A stretch of DNA of 64,000 bases from Brachypodius melanocephalos. Lineage: Eukaryota; Chordata; Aves; Passeriformes; Pycnonotidae. The notes below the pieces were generated by a model that worked only from the letters and a program-made list of their open reading frames with translations, did no database searches and was not told the origin of the DNA. The DNA lies in the NCBI GenBank assembly GCA_013398615.1, contig VZSR01000520.1, positions 26,228,539 through 26,292,538 on the forward strand, read 5' to 3'. This document shows, piece after piece, positions 36,950 through 50,260 of this stretch (position 1 is the first letter of the stretch; each line of letters opens with the position of its first letter). Made by a program: the position numbers and the translations under genes.

Positions 36950-39900
36950 GTAAGTCACTTGCCTTCCAACAAAAATTGCAGTTATAAATCAACGTGAAGC
37001 TTTTTTTTTTTTTTTTTTTGTGGTATTTTGTCTATAACTGAAAGTGTGGTGGTACTCAGAAAAGGTCCTTTAAAACGATTCCTTCTTTGGCAGCTCATTT
37101 CCTACTCAGTGTGAAGCTGATCATTTTAACAGTTTTGTGTTATTAGGCAAGTCAGGGTGCCTCTCATTACTGTTACAGAACTTGCTTCCTACATGTGCAA
37201 GGCACAGAGAAAGTCTTTCCATCTCCTGTGAATGGTTTTCACTGTCTTCTTACCCTGTGGCAATTCTATGGCAACACAGTATTTGCCTTTATAGTTGCAT
37301 GGTAGAGTATTACAGTTTTTCACTTTTGGTCTGTTACACATCTGACAGTTTTCATGCCACGGTAAATGCTTATGGGGTTGTTTAGGGGCTTCAAAATCTC
37401 ACTGAGAGCCACAGGAAGTCTCTGAGTCAGTGAACAGAGATTGTATTCTCTTTCCCATCGTGAGTTTCCCTGTTAAAAGGTTACCGAACTCCAAAACCTG
37501 AAGTTCATCTCTGGTGAAGTATGTATTGTCATGTTTGTTAATAGTAGTGCCTCTTGACAGTCTGACATTTCTCATCTCTGCACTACATTCATCAACTGCA
37601 GAATTCTCCTCTCTCACCCTTCCAGGGTGGTCGATGCTGAGCTGATGCAAATTGCCCTGTCTGTCCATATATGTCTTCAACTTTAATGTCTACAGCGTAT
37701 TTACAGAGTAGCCAGAAATTGGCTTATAATATATTGCAAAGACCTAACAAAAGCTTTTCCTGTTAAAAAAAAACATGTTGAGTTCTTGTATTTAAAAATA
37801 ATTATATTCCTATATTTTTAATTTATTTGTAACTTTATAAAATATAATCGAGGTATCTATATATGAAAACCCATATATTTAGTCATCAGTTTAAAGCCTC
37901 CAGTGGTTGTTTGATAATCACTCAAGTCTTTATTCTGAGCACTTAGGTAGATATATTTGAAACTTCAGGAGGTGCGTGCTTGATAAAAATAAACCTGAAA
38001 AAAATTAAAGTGTGGTAAAGAGAATAATGATTGAACCTTTCTGTACACCTTTAGGCTGTTACATCTAGTTCTGTTTCTAAATGTTTAATAATATAGCTAT
38101 TTAAGCAGAGGTTGGGTTTTCACTGTGTTTTATTTTTTCCCAAAGTGAAACAATCTTGTTCAATCCCTTGTATCCAAGGTGGTTAAAGTAGAAGTGCAGC
38201 CACAAACAGAATTAAAGTAGTGATGATGCACCGCTATAGTGGAAAGAATTTATGGAATTTAACATGCTCAACTACTTGGGAAAATTTTGGTCAGGTTAGT
38301 TTTCATTATTGTTAAGATCAGACGACTGAGCCTATAGCAAAATTAAACAATTGGTTAAAGTCTTCTGATGACAATAGTATGCCCTTTTTACCACGAAACT
38401 GTGGAAATGCTCTGCGCGTCTTCCCAGCACCCAGAGTCATCCACCCCCATCTTATAATTCAACCTGCAAACAGATTAAGCAGCTGAGTTTGTGGAAAGTG
38501 TGTTTACTTTGAGCTAAGAACCCTTGTGTGACACTATAGAGATTCCTCTGACACCTCTGGGAGAGCTACACAGACAGTTCGTACTCATCAGCAGGGAAAC
38601 CGGGCTGAGAATTCCCAATTTCTTTGTAACCTCAACTGCTTCATACAAATCAGTGTTTGGCAATTAGGCAGGAACTCATTTGTTAGCTTAGCATTTTATT
38701 TAGAAGATGTAGGATGTTCTACATTTCAAAAAAAGAACTGACAATTTATAAACCTGTCAACAAAAAAGCTTTTTGGTATTAATTACAGTAGTATTAATTA
38801 TTAGCACTGTCTTAAGAGGATACTTAATGTAGTTTAAAATGTGGCACTAAAATTCATAGACTAAAGACCGTTCTAAAATACCCATTTTCTTGACTTAAAT
38901 GCTCAACTAAAATGGAATTCTGACACATGAAGCATGTCAGCTGTGTAAAGTAGTTTCTCAATTCTACTCAGTAAAATAGCAACAGTTAAAAATCAGAAAG
39001 GTAAAATAATGATGAGCATTAAGAAAGAACATCATCGTAGTTAATAAAATAATGTTGAGAAATTATGTACTTTGTATCTTCATGCAATGTATTTTACTGG
39101 TTTTACACTGCCTTTGCTAATCTGTTCTCCGGCAACACTAAAGAATTTTTTAATATTCTTGAAAAGTTAAGTGTTTGCGTTCAGCAAAGCAGAGCTTAAA
39201 AGAGAGTTGTAATTCTCCACAGCATTTCTATCATGTCAGCCATTTGTGTACCCACTGGTGGTTGTTGCTTTCTAGACATGAGACCCAAATCAGAATAGTG
39301 GTCCTGTGCTTTCCATCAGGACAAAAAGCATCTAAAAATTTTCTTGATCCTATCCCATACAAAACAGCAGCGGGGAACCAGAAGGGGGATGTTTTGGTAT
39401 CTACTTATAGTGAACTTGGATGTAGTAAACATCTGTTTATACTGAAGTAGGGTGAACATCTCATATTGGCTCACCGCAGTGTGAGTTATAAATTGAGGCT
39501 GTGAAAATGTATAAATTGCCTGAAAATCACTCCCCACCCTAACAGGGGTGCTGGTGTGAAAGAAGAAACATTGATGATCAGAGAGTGACCACACAGGTTT
39601 AGCTGCATTTGCTTGAATCTGTTTTAATTTTGAGACACTGTCAAGATACACTTAGACTTTTAAGAGAGTACTGTTCTTTATAAAGCAAGTACACATTTTA
39701 ACTGTGGTCTTTGTATGTAAATACATACATGTGCACACATAACAATACGTATTTATTCAATAGACTATTATGATCTACATAATAATAATATTTTAACTCA
39801 ATGTTCAGGAGTGACTATGACTAATTTTGTAGAGTTAATTAATGTTTATATTTCATGGCTACAAAGAATTAGGACAGGAGCACGGAATTCACCAGGAGTG

Positions 39901-42900
39901 TTGGTATAGTACCACAGGCCCCCTGCAAGTTTGTCCTGCCTGAGAAGCCAGGAGCCAGCTGGTACAGTCCCAGCAGGGAAATGGGGCTGACCTGGAGAAG
40001 GTGCCTGGGAGAGCCTGTGAATTAATTAATACCTCTGCCAACAGAGGAAGCAAGGCATTTTAAAAATGTCCTTCCGGCTGGAACCTCTGGGATTGTGGAG
40101 TGGTTGCTGATGTCAGTGAGATCAGGGGAGGTTATAATGTAATACCAAATCAATATTAGCCAATTATCAGTAAAGGTTGAGGCCACTTTTGATGTGGTTT
40201 TTCCAGGAAATGTTCTATTTTTCTGCAACAGCTTTGCAGCTTGAGTGAATTTTAATGCAATTTGTCTATTGGGAGCTTCTATTTTTTTCTCATAATTTAA
40301 TGAATCTAGCTCAGTAGTGCACAGCTCTGCATGTGAGCACAGCTACTTTTGCATAGTCGTGTAGCTGTGTAAAGTGGCAGAGGAGGGTGAGTGGGTAGAA
40401 TTTCTATGTAATCCTCTAAAAATAAACACAAATCCACAAAGTAACAGTGCAATGCTAAAATATACAGGTATGAAAATAAGCATAAATGGTGAGAAGAATC
40501 CTGCTTGTGTACTTTATCAAGGTAGTTCTGACTATGGATAAAGCTAATATAAAAGTGATGCAAACCAGAAGTCATTGCTTCATTTGTCCTTAACTGTTTA
40601 TTAGAGACCTTTTATTTTGATTTTTTTTCCTTTCTTTTAAGGAGGAAGTCAGGAGAGTTACAGCTTTGGATAAAATATTTCAGTTGATTGAACACATAAG
40701 AAACTAAGTGGTCTTCTGAATTAAATTCTATCCTTAATAACATTTGCTTTACCCCTTAAGGTCTGATTTTTTCTTTTGACCACCTAAATTTCATTGTGAC
40801 TGGAACACACCCTTTATTTGTTTAGTCCTGAATTTCCCTCCAGCCCTTTTGAAAATGCTTTCTCTGCTTTTCTACTTGTTCATTTATTTTCCTAGCTGAT
40901 GCTGATCTATAAATTGATCTATGAAACAACAAAAACAAACAGTTATTATCAACAGATGACATGGATGAAAAGAATACAAAAATGTAAAGAAATAAGAAGC
41001 AAGCATTTATTAAGTAGTTAGTGTCCCCCTGTTCTGTCAGTAAAACTAATCTGCCTTCTGAGTGCGGGAGCTGTGTGCGTTTCACATCAGTGTCCAACGT
41101 GTTCTTCAGTGCTGGCTGGAGGGTCTAATCTTTCCCAGAATGATCAGAGCAGTGCAGTTCAAGAACAAGGATGAATATTTGAATAATCACACCACAATGT
41201 GAGGTGACCCTGCGACAGGGGACTGACCAGATACACATATGGATTTTGGGAGGAAGCTCTGATGCTCTTTTTTAACACAGCTGTGAGAAGAATGTGGCTA
41301 AGACCCAGTAGTCTTTCTGGAGTATAGCTGGCAAAGGAAACCATGAGGAGAAGAGAATTTAACACATGGGTGTAAGAGAGTTCGCCTCATTGATGTGATC
41401 TGAGGGGAATGTCTAATGACTGGAAGAATCAAACTTGGCAATGAAAACACAAAGCTCTTTTCATCAATTCAAACGCTGACTCTAAAGCTGCAGATGGTTA
41501 CCTCCAGCCTCGCCTATTCACTGTGGGGTTGTATAAAATGGCACTTTGGTGAATACTAATAGATCAAAACAAAGATTTAATAACATAAAGATGTGGTGTT
41601 CATTTTTAAATGAGGATACAGGTCAGTGTCTCAGAAAAGAGTGAAGTAAGTATCTTTATGTATGGGTCTAAAGTCTCTGGAGATTTTTAACTGCAAACAT
41701 ATCTTTAGTGTGCAGATTGTATTCAGTACAGGGCAGCTATGCAGAGAACAGGCTGAAAGCAAGATTTCTGAATTATTATACTAATTGAGCCTCTTTGCAA
41801 CATGCAAATGTCGTTAACTAGTTATCTCCCTTTATAATCATACCTACATATATTTAGCTGAAGTATACATTGTAGCTTGTATGCGTTGAGCTACTTGTTG
41901 TCGAAAAGAATGGAGCTAGTTAATTAGAAATTGCAGGCAGAAGCACTTCACAAAAGAAACAAGCTGTACATTCACTGGGACTTAAAGCTGTTTGTTTTGG
42001 AGGAACCAAGCCTTAGACAACTTAGTTGGCTTTATTTTAAATTTGAGAGAGAGCTTTCTTTTGTTTTCTTCTTTCAAAACAATAAATATTATTTGATTTC
42101 TTACTTTATTAAGATGTTATATTTCGATGTTGAAACTTTTCTATTAAAACTATCCTGAGCTTTTTTCATGGGTTTGTTTGGGTTTTTTTTTTTACTTACA
42201 AAATTGTACTCTGGTGCATGTCAGATAAAAGTATTAAATACTAGAGGCTAGGAGTACAATTTCATAGATATTAATAGTTTCAATGATTTTTGTCAGTAAA
42301 TAATTTAGCGCATATCAAGTGATTTTTCTTTTAATGGTAACTACTGAGCTGCCTGCTGCTGTGAATTTCTGCTGAGTTTGAATAGTAGTTGGTAATCTTT
42401 TAATATCATATGGGGAATAATTTAACTGGTGCTGGTGTTTTGAAATGTAAAGTAAGTCTTAGTGTCTTGTTGAAGAATGTAGATACAGAGCTAGTTTCTT
42501 AGTTACAGCAAATTGACTTTGCTCTGTCGCACTAGGTTGCATTCATTTGTCCCAGTTAAGGGTATGACCTGTAGTTTACTGAGAAACAGATGCTGGTGGG
42601 TGCATTCAAAAGACAAGTGAGTGAGGGCAAGGTGTGAAGAATCTTATACTTGCTATAGCAATCCACAGAAGTCAATGGACGTCAGAGTTTGTATGGAAGG
42701 AAATGGAAAGCAAAGGAAGACAACTTTTATAGCAGTCTAAGATACCAGTGCAAATTAGCAAAGGTTCTGGATTTTCAGAATTGGATCAAAGCTTATTAAA
42801 GGGGATTCAAAATGGAAGAAACTCCTTAATGAGGACTGATGTGTTGGCTGCCTCATACAATGATTAAAAGCAGATTATAAGCTCCATGGGGCCCATAAGA

Positions 42901-45900
42901 GATACACAATCTCCACAGGCAGTGTTTTATGGTGTTTAGGAAACCCACACTAGCCAGATGGAAGATTCCCAGACACACAAAACTGCCACATACTCTGAAG
43001 AATTCTGCAGAGCTGATGCAAATTTTTTTGGCATACCAGACACAAATAGGAACATAAGAAAGTCCAAAACACAAAATCTAGTAAAAGTCACTCATATCAC
43101 ATATGAAATTATTACCATAGAATAGCAATTAGAGGCCATGTGAATGTACCAGATTTAGGGGCAATGGGCTGGAGTATTCTGCTTTAGTCAGTGAGGAAAT
43201 AAGACTAATTGAAATGTGTGAAAAAAGTCATGTTTGATCTAACTGAAAGCAGTACATAGCAGGGTCAGAATTTTTTTAAATACTTGGAATTCTGCACTGA
43301 CACCAGTGATTCTGCTCAGAAAAATTCTCCTCAGACTGCACTAATATGCACGGTGAAATGATGAACTAAACAGTCTTGTAGAGATACCTGTTTGTTGTAA
43401 TAAAAAAAGATTTGAGTAAACCAATGACATTATGTGCAGCCTCAGAGAAATTCGACATATAGACAGAAATCAATTTTCTGGGTCTGAAGGAAATAAAATA
43501 TTGAACTAATACTCAAATCTAAGGTGAGCTGCACAAATTCAGTCATCATTGGCATAGTCTCCAGTCTGCTGTCATTACACATTTCTGTATCACTAGGCAG
43601 GTCTTTTTTCCCTTGGTAAGGCTAACATATTATTCATGCTGTACAAAAGGAAATACATAACTTTTGGAAAGCTGCAATGAAATGTATTTTCCTTATTGGA
43701 TTATATTATCTTTATAGAATTACACCAGTTTTTTAACTGGGCACTTTGTGTTGCAGTCCAGCTAAAAATTTGCAGGATGTGGTGGAGGGAGTGCCTAATA
43801 ACTCAGTACCACTAATACTGGTAACTTCTCAGCCCAGAGAAGCACTTTGGATAACCACATGGGATAGAAGGACTTGGATAAGCATAAGCAGAAAACTTCT
43901 AACTGAAAAAATTGTAAAACAATTGACTTTTTGTCTTTTCTGCCTGGATTCCCTGGAGACCCAAATGGAGGAGCACATGTTGAGACAGAGCGAGGCACGC
44001 TGGTTTCAGAGATCCATGCAGAGCAGTGGGACCTCAGACATTTCTTTCAAAAGTGCCTTTGGCATCTGCCCCCATCCCACCTTTAGTTTTCTAAGCAGCT
44101 GTTTGGGAGCAGGGATTCTCCTCCAGAGTGTGGCAGAATGGATCTGAGTTTTCTCCTCCCTCTGTGGAGATCCTGATACAGCTCTCCTGTAGCTCAGAGG
44201 GGCATTTTAGCCACACAAGTCTGGATGTTCCTTATTCCTTGCTTTGAAGCAGTGCTGGGTAGCAGCAAATAGTGCAGGCTGCTTGCATCAGAGAGGAGCT
44301 ACTCACCTCTGCGAAACAAGACCTGTTTCTGACACCTTTAGGGCTTTTTCTCAGTTTTATCCAATGCCTCTTGAACATAAATACAAACCCAGTATCAGAA
44401 CTTCCACCTCCCGTTTTCCAGGCGTGCACTCTTGGTCGCCACCCACAGAATCACACCTTCGGTTCTAATAGAATTTGGTATGTTTCTTCTGTAGAAATTC
44501 ACAGCTTCAGAAAGAAAAGTGTAGAAGTGTCTTCAACCCTGGTGTGTACTGATCCCCTGAGAAGTGGCAGATGTGGGTTAAAACCAGGTTTTCCTTTGCT
44601 TAGCTGAATGCTCTAAGTGAAAGTATTATTTTTTATGCTTGTCTTGAAAAGGAGAACTGGTAGTACTGCTGTTATCTTTTATCACCTTGAAAGAAACTTG
44701 TGGCCTTAGTTTTAGAGAGGGTAGCTTGAGGATTTCTGGACAGCCTGGAGCAAGACACTAAAAGCAAGGGACTGCCCTTACTAGGGCAGGTTGTGGTATC
44801 ACTACTGAAAGTTTCATACAGTTATGCTGTGTGATATTGCCAGAGCAGATTATGGGATATCCTTCTCCTGGATATTTGGGGTGTCATAAATTGTAGTGAG
44901 GCCTGTAGCATGTGACAGTTTATGGTCAGTTCCAATAATATGCTCAGTGGTGCACTTAACAGAATGAAGACCAAAAATAATCCCAGCCAAAGGGAATGAC
45001 AGGTGTGCTTTTCGTGCCTTCCTTGCACAGCCAAGATATCCATTGGCTGCAGGGAGTTTCACATGGATGAAGAATGCAAAACTGCACATACAGTCAAAGT
45101 ATTTATTTTCTTTTTGTAGCTATGGTTTACTTTTACTTAACCTCTGTACGTTGTGGATTGCAGTGCGGATATTGTTTTGTTAAAGTATGGGTGGTTACAA
45201 TATAAACACAAATATTTATTGTCATTTGAATATTTATCGTCTCAGCCTTTCACAAAAAAAAAAAAAAAAAGCAGTGCTGAAACTTCATTCTCTCAAACAC
45301 TGAAATGTATTCTATGAAAGTCAAATGTTTTCAGAGTCAACATAATCACAGCATCCCAGTTTTTGACCTGTGTGTTCATTTACAGTTTACTTATAGCTGC
45401 TTCAGAGAGATGGAAGTTTGTAGATTACAACGTGGTTTATTGATTTATCAGTAGCAAAATACACTAAGTATACACTCAGTAAACTGGATTGGCTAGCTCT
45501 TGGCCTGGTATTGTATAATATCAGCTTGTTGTGGAATACTTCAGAACAAAATCAGAATGTTGGCATAGTTAACTTCAGTGGTGTAAACCAGACTTGCAAA
45601 GACTAATATTTAGTAAGACCAATAACACAAACAAATTAGATTTTGAAGTTGTTTGCCTAATAGGAAGAAGCATGCTGACACAGTATTTGTAAGCTCATAG
45701 TTAACTATTCTATGACAAATTATTAAATAACTTTGAACAGCAGATTGAGTACTCCTTGAAAAACAGCAAGAAAACTTCTTCTCAGACTTGCTTTTTTTTT
45801 CCAAGATGATAAAAAGAGTGTCACAGCAAATACTCATTTACTTTAATATTTTATATCCAAATAAAATAAGTCCATGGCATTTACATTGCCGTTACTAAAT

Positions 45901-47512
45901 AGTATTTGGTTTGTTTGCAAGAGTCATTTATTTGTGGCTTGGCTGAAGGAATAAAAATAAATTTGCGGTTCTTTCTGTTAATACTCATACTGTTTCTTAA
46001 CATATGCAAAAGATTGAATACTGTAAATGTATATGCAGAAGCTCAAAAAGAAAACCCGGACTTTCTGAAGCTTCTGAATTACGTATAACCTTTTAGGGAA
46101 TTGCTGAGACAGTTCTTTACAACAACAAAAAGAAATAACTGACTAAGCCAACAAAGTATTTTATTTTAAGCAACCTTGAAATCATTTAAATTTTTCCACT
46201 GCTTAAAATTAAGTATACCTTTACTAAACCAGGAGTTAGTTATCCAAGAAAAAAAATTACAGTTTGTGTTTCTGAACTACTACTGAGCCATTAATTAATA
46301 GTCAAATTTTTCCATAAGGCTTTTTTTAAACAAGATTTTGTAAAGGGCAGCATCAACTGGATTTATAAGAGCTAACAATGGGTTTAACCCCATAATCACC
46401 ACTGTTGCTTTATTGACGAGTTGCTCAACATTCCTGTTCTACATTTATGCTCTGATGTGGGTATAAAGATATAGGTCCAAAAACTGAGCTGTTAGAAGGC
46501 ATAAATCTTTAGGATCAAATTTTATCATTTTAGCTTCAGATCATGGAATTTTTGCCCATAGGAAGTATCAGCCTTTGAATGAAAGGCACTACAGGTACTG
46601 TGTATTGTGCAGGTATTGAGATGTGTACAATAAAATTATTTTATTTAGCAATTTCTTTTGTGCTTCATAATATATGCACTTCTGTCATTTCTATTTCAAT
46701 AGTTGATAAAATAATCATAAATTATTTAAAGGATATAATATATGCACATCAGATAAAAGGGATATCTAAGTGGTGCACTCAACACAAAAGACATTTTATA
46801 GATTTTACACTTCCGAAGAATTTTGTGACTCTTTATGTAAAGCCAAATGTTTATGCTTTCATGAACAGAAATTAGGTTTTTCTCCTACGATCAGTCCTAC
46901 CAGTCATGACCAGGCAGAATTGCCACCAGGGAAAACATTAGGAGTAAGAGATGTTTTGTCCATGGATTTTTTGTCAGTTTTTGAGGAAAGACTGCCCTTT
47001 TTTTCTGGAAATATTTTTCTGAAGTATGACCAGGTGTGAGTTGTCCTGAAGCCACCAGAGGGGTAGAGAGTTCACCTACATGTGTGAGCCCATTATGAAG
47101 GACTTATCACTAGTAAGAGCTTAGTAAAACGCTTTTCTTTTACATCCATACCTGTTTCCATTGCTACTTGATCTCTTAGTGATGTGGACATCATTCCACC
47201 TTAGGCACTGGTGATAAAACACAACAAACCTATGTAAGACCTATTTTTAATGTGGAAGGTTTTGATGATGGTTTATAGGAAAAAATTTTCTCTCCACGAG
47301 CTCCAGGTTAATTTTGGTCAAGGGGTGGAACCACCTCAGGCTGGTGGAACAGGACTGAAAGCGGCTTAGAGCCATCAAGTCTGCATTGGATTTTTTTAAA
47401 ATACTTGTGGAATCAAGAAAAAAGTTCACGTTGTCTTTCTTGTTAATGATAGGAAGAGGAGTTTGCCAGGGCTGGGCTTTGATGGGATGTACTTGGAAAA
47501 CAGCCTGAGTAT

Positions 47513-48080
47513 TGTTGTGGTTTAACCCCAGCCAGCAGCCAAGCCCCACACTGCTCCTCACTCACTCCCTCACCAGTGGGATTGGAAGGATAAAAACTGG
47601 AAAACTCATGAGTTGAGATAAAGACAGGTTCATAGGAAAAGCAAAAGCTGCACATGCAAGCAAAACAAAACAAGGAACAGATTCACTGCTTCCCATGGCA
47701 GGCAGATGCTCAGCCATCTCCAGGAGAGCAGGGCCCCATCACATAGAACAGCTACTTGGAAAGACAACCTCCATAAATCTGAATATCTACCCTTCTGCCT
47801 CCTTCCTACTCTCTTTGTATACTTAGCACAATGTCATGTGGTCTGGGATATCCCTTTGGTCAGTTTGGATCACCTGTCCCAGCTGTGTCTCCTCCCAACC
47901 TTCCATGTACCTCAAGCCTCTTTGCCAGCGTGGCAGTACGCAAAGCAGAAAAGGCCTTGCCTCTGCTCAGCCATAACAAAACCACCTCTCTATTATCAAC
48001 CTGTGTCCAGCACAGATACAGAACACAGCCCCATACCAGGCAGAAGAAAATTATCTCTACCCCAGCCAAAACCAGCACCA
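47513..48080 (-). mobile_element. Solo LTR, avian ERVL-type (family A), antisense, near full length
   Basis: The + strand begins TGTTGTGGTTTAACCCCAGC, then CAGCAGCCAAGCCCCACACT, AAAACTCATGAGTTGAGATA, CATCTCCAGGAGAGCAGGGC, GATATCCCTTTGGTCAGTTT, CCAGCTGTGTCTCCTCCCAA and AGAAAAGGCCTTGCCTCTG. It ends with AATTATCTCTACCCCAGCCA and AAACCAGCACCA. This is the full inverted order of the LTR family also seen at 9.2 kb (+) and 14.9 kb (-). It is about 568 bp with TG...CA termini when read on the minus strand. AGTAT occurs just before it (47508-47512) and again about 11 bp after its end. This is not a clean target-site duplication. There is no internal retroviral region. The open frames across it (125, 105 and 73 codons) are chance. 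Confidence 0.88.
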
Positions 48081-48566
48081 TAGTGCATCAGTATTTGCAA
48101 TTGTACAAACTCATTGTAAACAGGACCAGAACACATGTGAAAGAATGAGACTTGCTTGGAATAGGCAGATGAGAGGTTCAGACTTGACTTTACAAGTCTA
48201 ACATGCAGAAAAGGTGTCATGTGGTGGTTTCAGACTGGTATTTGCAACTTTTAGGGTCTCATAATAACCACATTCTATGCAGATCTGTAAATAAATCCTA
48301 ACTGTTCATTTTGAGCAAATTTGAAACTGTTTTAGATAATCATTTTTCACATTGCTTTTCCTGAAGATGGATTTAGAACAAACCAAAATCCTCTGTAAAG
48401 GAGATCCTTTTTTCATCTCCTGAAATACATTTCTGTTGAACATAGTATAAGAAAACTGGGAAGCTGTTGCCAGACACAGTTCAGAGCCCAAATTAAGAAG
48501 CAGAGAGAAAAAGGCTCTCTATTCAGCAATTTTAGGCTCTAATTCAGTAGAATACTACTTCTTCTC

Positions 48567-48611
<45 letters not shown>
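48567..48611 (+). repeat. (ATG)15 trinucleotide microsatellite
   Basis: Fifteen perfect ATG units lie in the last intron, giving an artefactual poly-Met open frame. The purity suggests recent expansion and length polymorphism. Confidence 0.95.
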
Positions 48612-50098
48612 TTTGTGCTCATGAGGAACCCAGATCTGAGACTGTATTGCTCTCAAGAATGTGAGGAACAGTTCAGAGACACAATAAGATTACCTGGGAT
48701 TCATGACACTCTAATGATACCAAACATCATTACCAAGGAGCAGGACTAGTGTTCATCAGGAGTTTTCAGGAATTAGTATTTTTCCCTCTTCAAATGAATA
48801 AATGTAAATAAATGCAAATGTAAAATGGCAGAATACTTTCTGTGGGGAAGACATATTAGCATAAGGTAAAACTGCTAGTTTTCCATAAGCAGGCAACACA
48901 GACTGCCAGGAAGTATTTGGCAAGAAAATTCAGGAGACCCTTGCCTATTCATATCAACACAAACTTCATGCAAATGTAAGGAGTACACTGTAAGGAGTAG
49001 GTTCCCATGTTAAGATTTCTCCTAAGAAAAGCGAACAGCCATGACACCAAATGTGTGGAAACAGTGTTTGTCAGTGCTAAAAGTAATTCAGCTTATGGAA
49101 GAAGGTACAAAAAAAGGTTTTTCTGGCACAAATACAAGTAGTGAATTTTGCATAAAATTTCCATATAAACTGTTGGATTCAAGCTGAAGTAATAAGAGAA
49201 TTTGGAGATTTGATTAAATAATCTGATGTGTATCATTTGACTTTAAATATGCCAATGTATCCTCTATTTCTGTTAATTTTTTATCTCTAACATCAGCCGC
49301 ATGTTCAGATGTGAATGGTCCATCCAATACTAAGAGCCTGGTCTTTATGATATGTTGAAGATTTCGATGTACTGAAATACAGTGTAGTTGTTTCAGGGTT
49401 TATTTTTCTTTCTCAGAAGCTCACTTATTTTTGGCAATCAGTGTATGCTGTCCTGAGCAAGCATTTGAAAGTAAAGGAGTGATACCTTTCACAAGGCGGC
49501 ATTAAATCCAGCATAGAAGCCAAGTCCTGGTTTTGTATTATCCTGTAATGTGTAACAATCTACATCAATGCAAAGTAGAGTGAAATGCTTTCAAAATAGA
49601 CCAACTGTGTTTACTGCTCACTTTTCCTGCTGCTAGTGATGGCACAAGGTGAATAGTAATGGTGAGCTAGCTCTAATCTTCCAAACAGAAGGTAGAGGGC
49701 AAACAGTTTGACAAGATTAGTTATTGTGGACCACAGATAAAAGCTTAATATTTTAGCCAAGGCCTGTTTAAGCCAGGTTTATTTTGAAATATGTCTGCTG
49801 TCAAGAGCCCAACTGGCTGTATTTGCTTCTAAGTTTAATCATATACAGAATTACTCTTTTGGGTTGAGAAGATGCTGAAACAGATTTAATAGGAATGCTT
49901 GTTTGGTGGCAGTGCTTTTCAGAGGCAGAATGGTTTGCCCTGCCAAATTTAAGGCCTGTAAATTTAATGGAACATTCTTTTTGAAGTGACATTACAAAGT
50001 GTTGGGCTGCAGTGCCTGCAGTGATTCGATTCAACCCTGTGGTCTACCATGGTTTAGAGCTCACCGATGGTGCTAAATCAATCTCTAAGACATATGTT

Positions 50099-50260
50099 TA
50101 AAGACCAGAAAGAACCATTAATACCAGTCAGTCCAGCCACCTGTCTGACAGAGGGCAGTGAGTTACACTCACCATCATGTTCAAAACCATGGCTGAACCC
50201 CAGTGTGCCATTTAGAAAGACACCCTGACTCTGATCCAAAAAATGCAGAGGGAGAAGTTA
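50099..50260 (-). mobile_element. Older CR1-group LINE 3' fragment
   Basis: The + strand reads AAAGACCAGAAAGAACCATT, then ACCAGTCAGTCCAGCCACCT, GTCTGACAGAGGGCAGTGAG, CACTCACCATCATGTTC and CCATTTAGAAAGACACCCTG. This is the inverted 3' region of the old CR1 group common in turtles and archosaurs (GACCAGAAGGGACCATTATG, CATCTAGTCTGACCTCCTGC, TTTAGAAAGACATCC). It is strongly diverged and non-coding. Confidence 0.62.

Noticed and set aside
43035..43070. GGAACATAAGAA-like match to the start of an old CR1 tail
   Set aside because: Similarity stops after about 12 bases, so it is probably chance.
43746..44147. 133-codon plus-strand frame preceded by TTGTGTTGCAG, resembling an exon acceptor
   Set aside because: MIPOL1 reads continuously from exon B to exon C without an insertion here, there is no strong polypyrimidine tract, and the translation resembles no known protein.
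47706..48148. 125- and 105-codon plus-strand frames
   Set aside because: Both run antisense through the family A LTR and beyond its end. They are chance frames.
48567..48749. Frame beginning with 15 Met residues
   Set aside because: This is a direct product of the ATG microsatellite.
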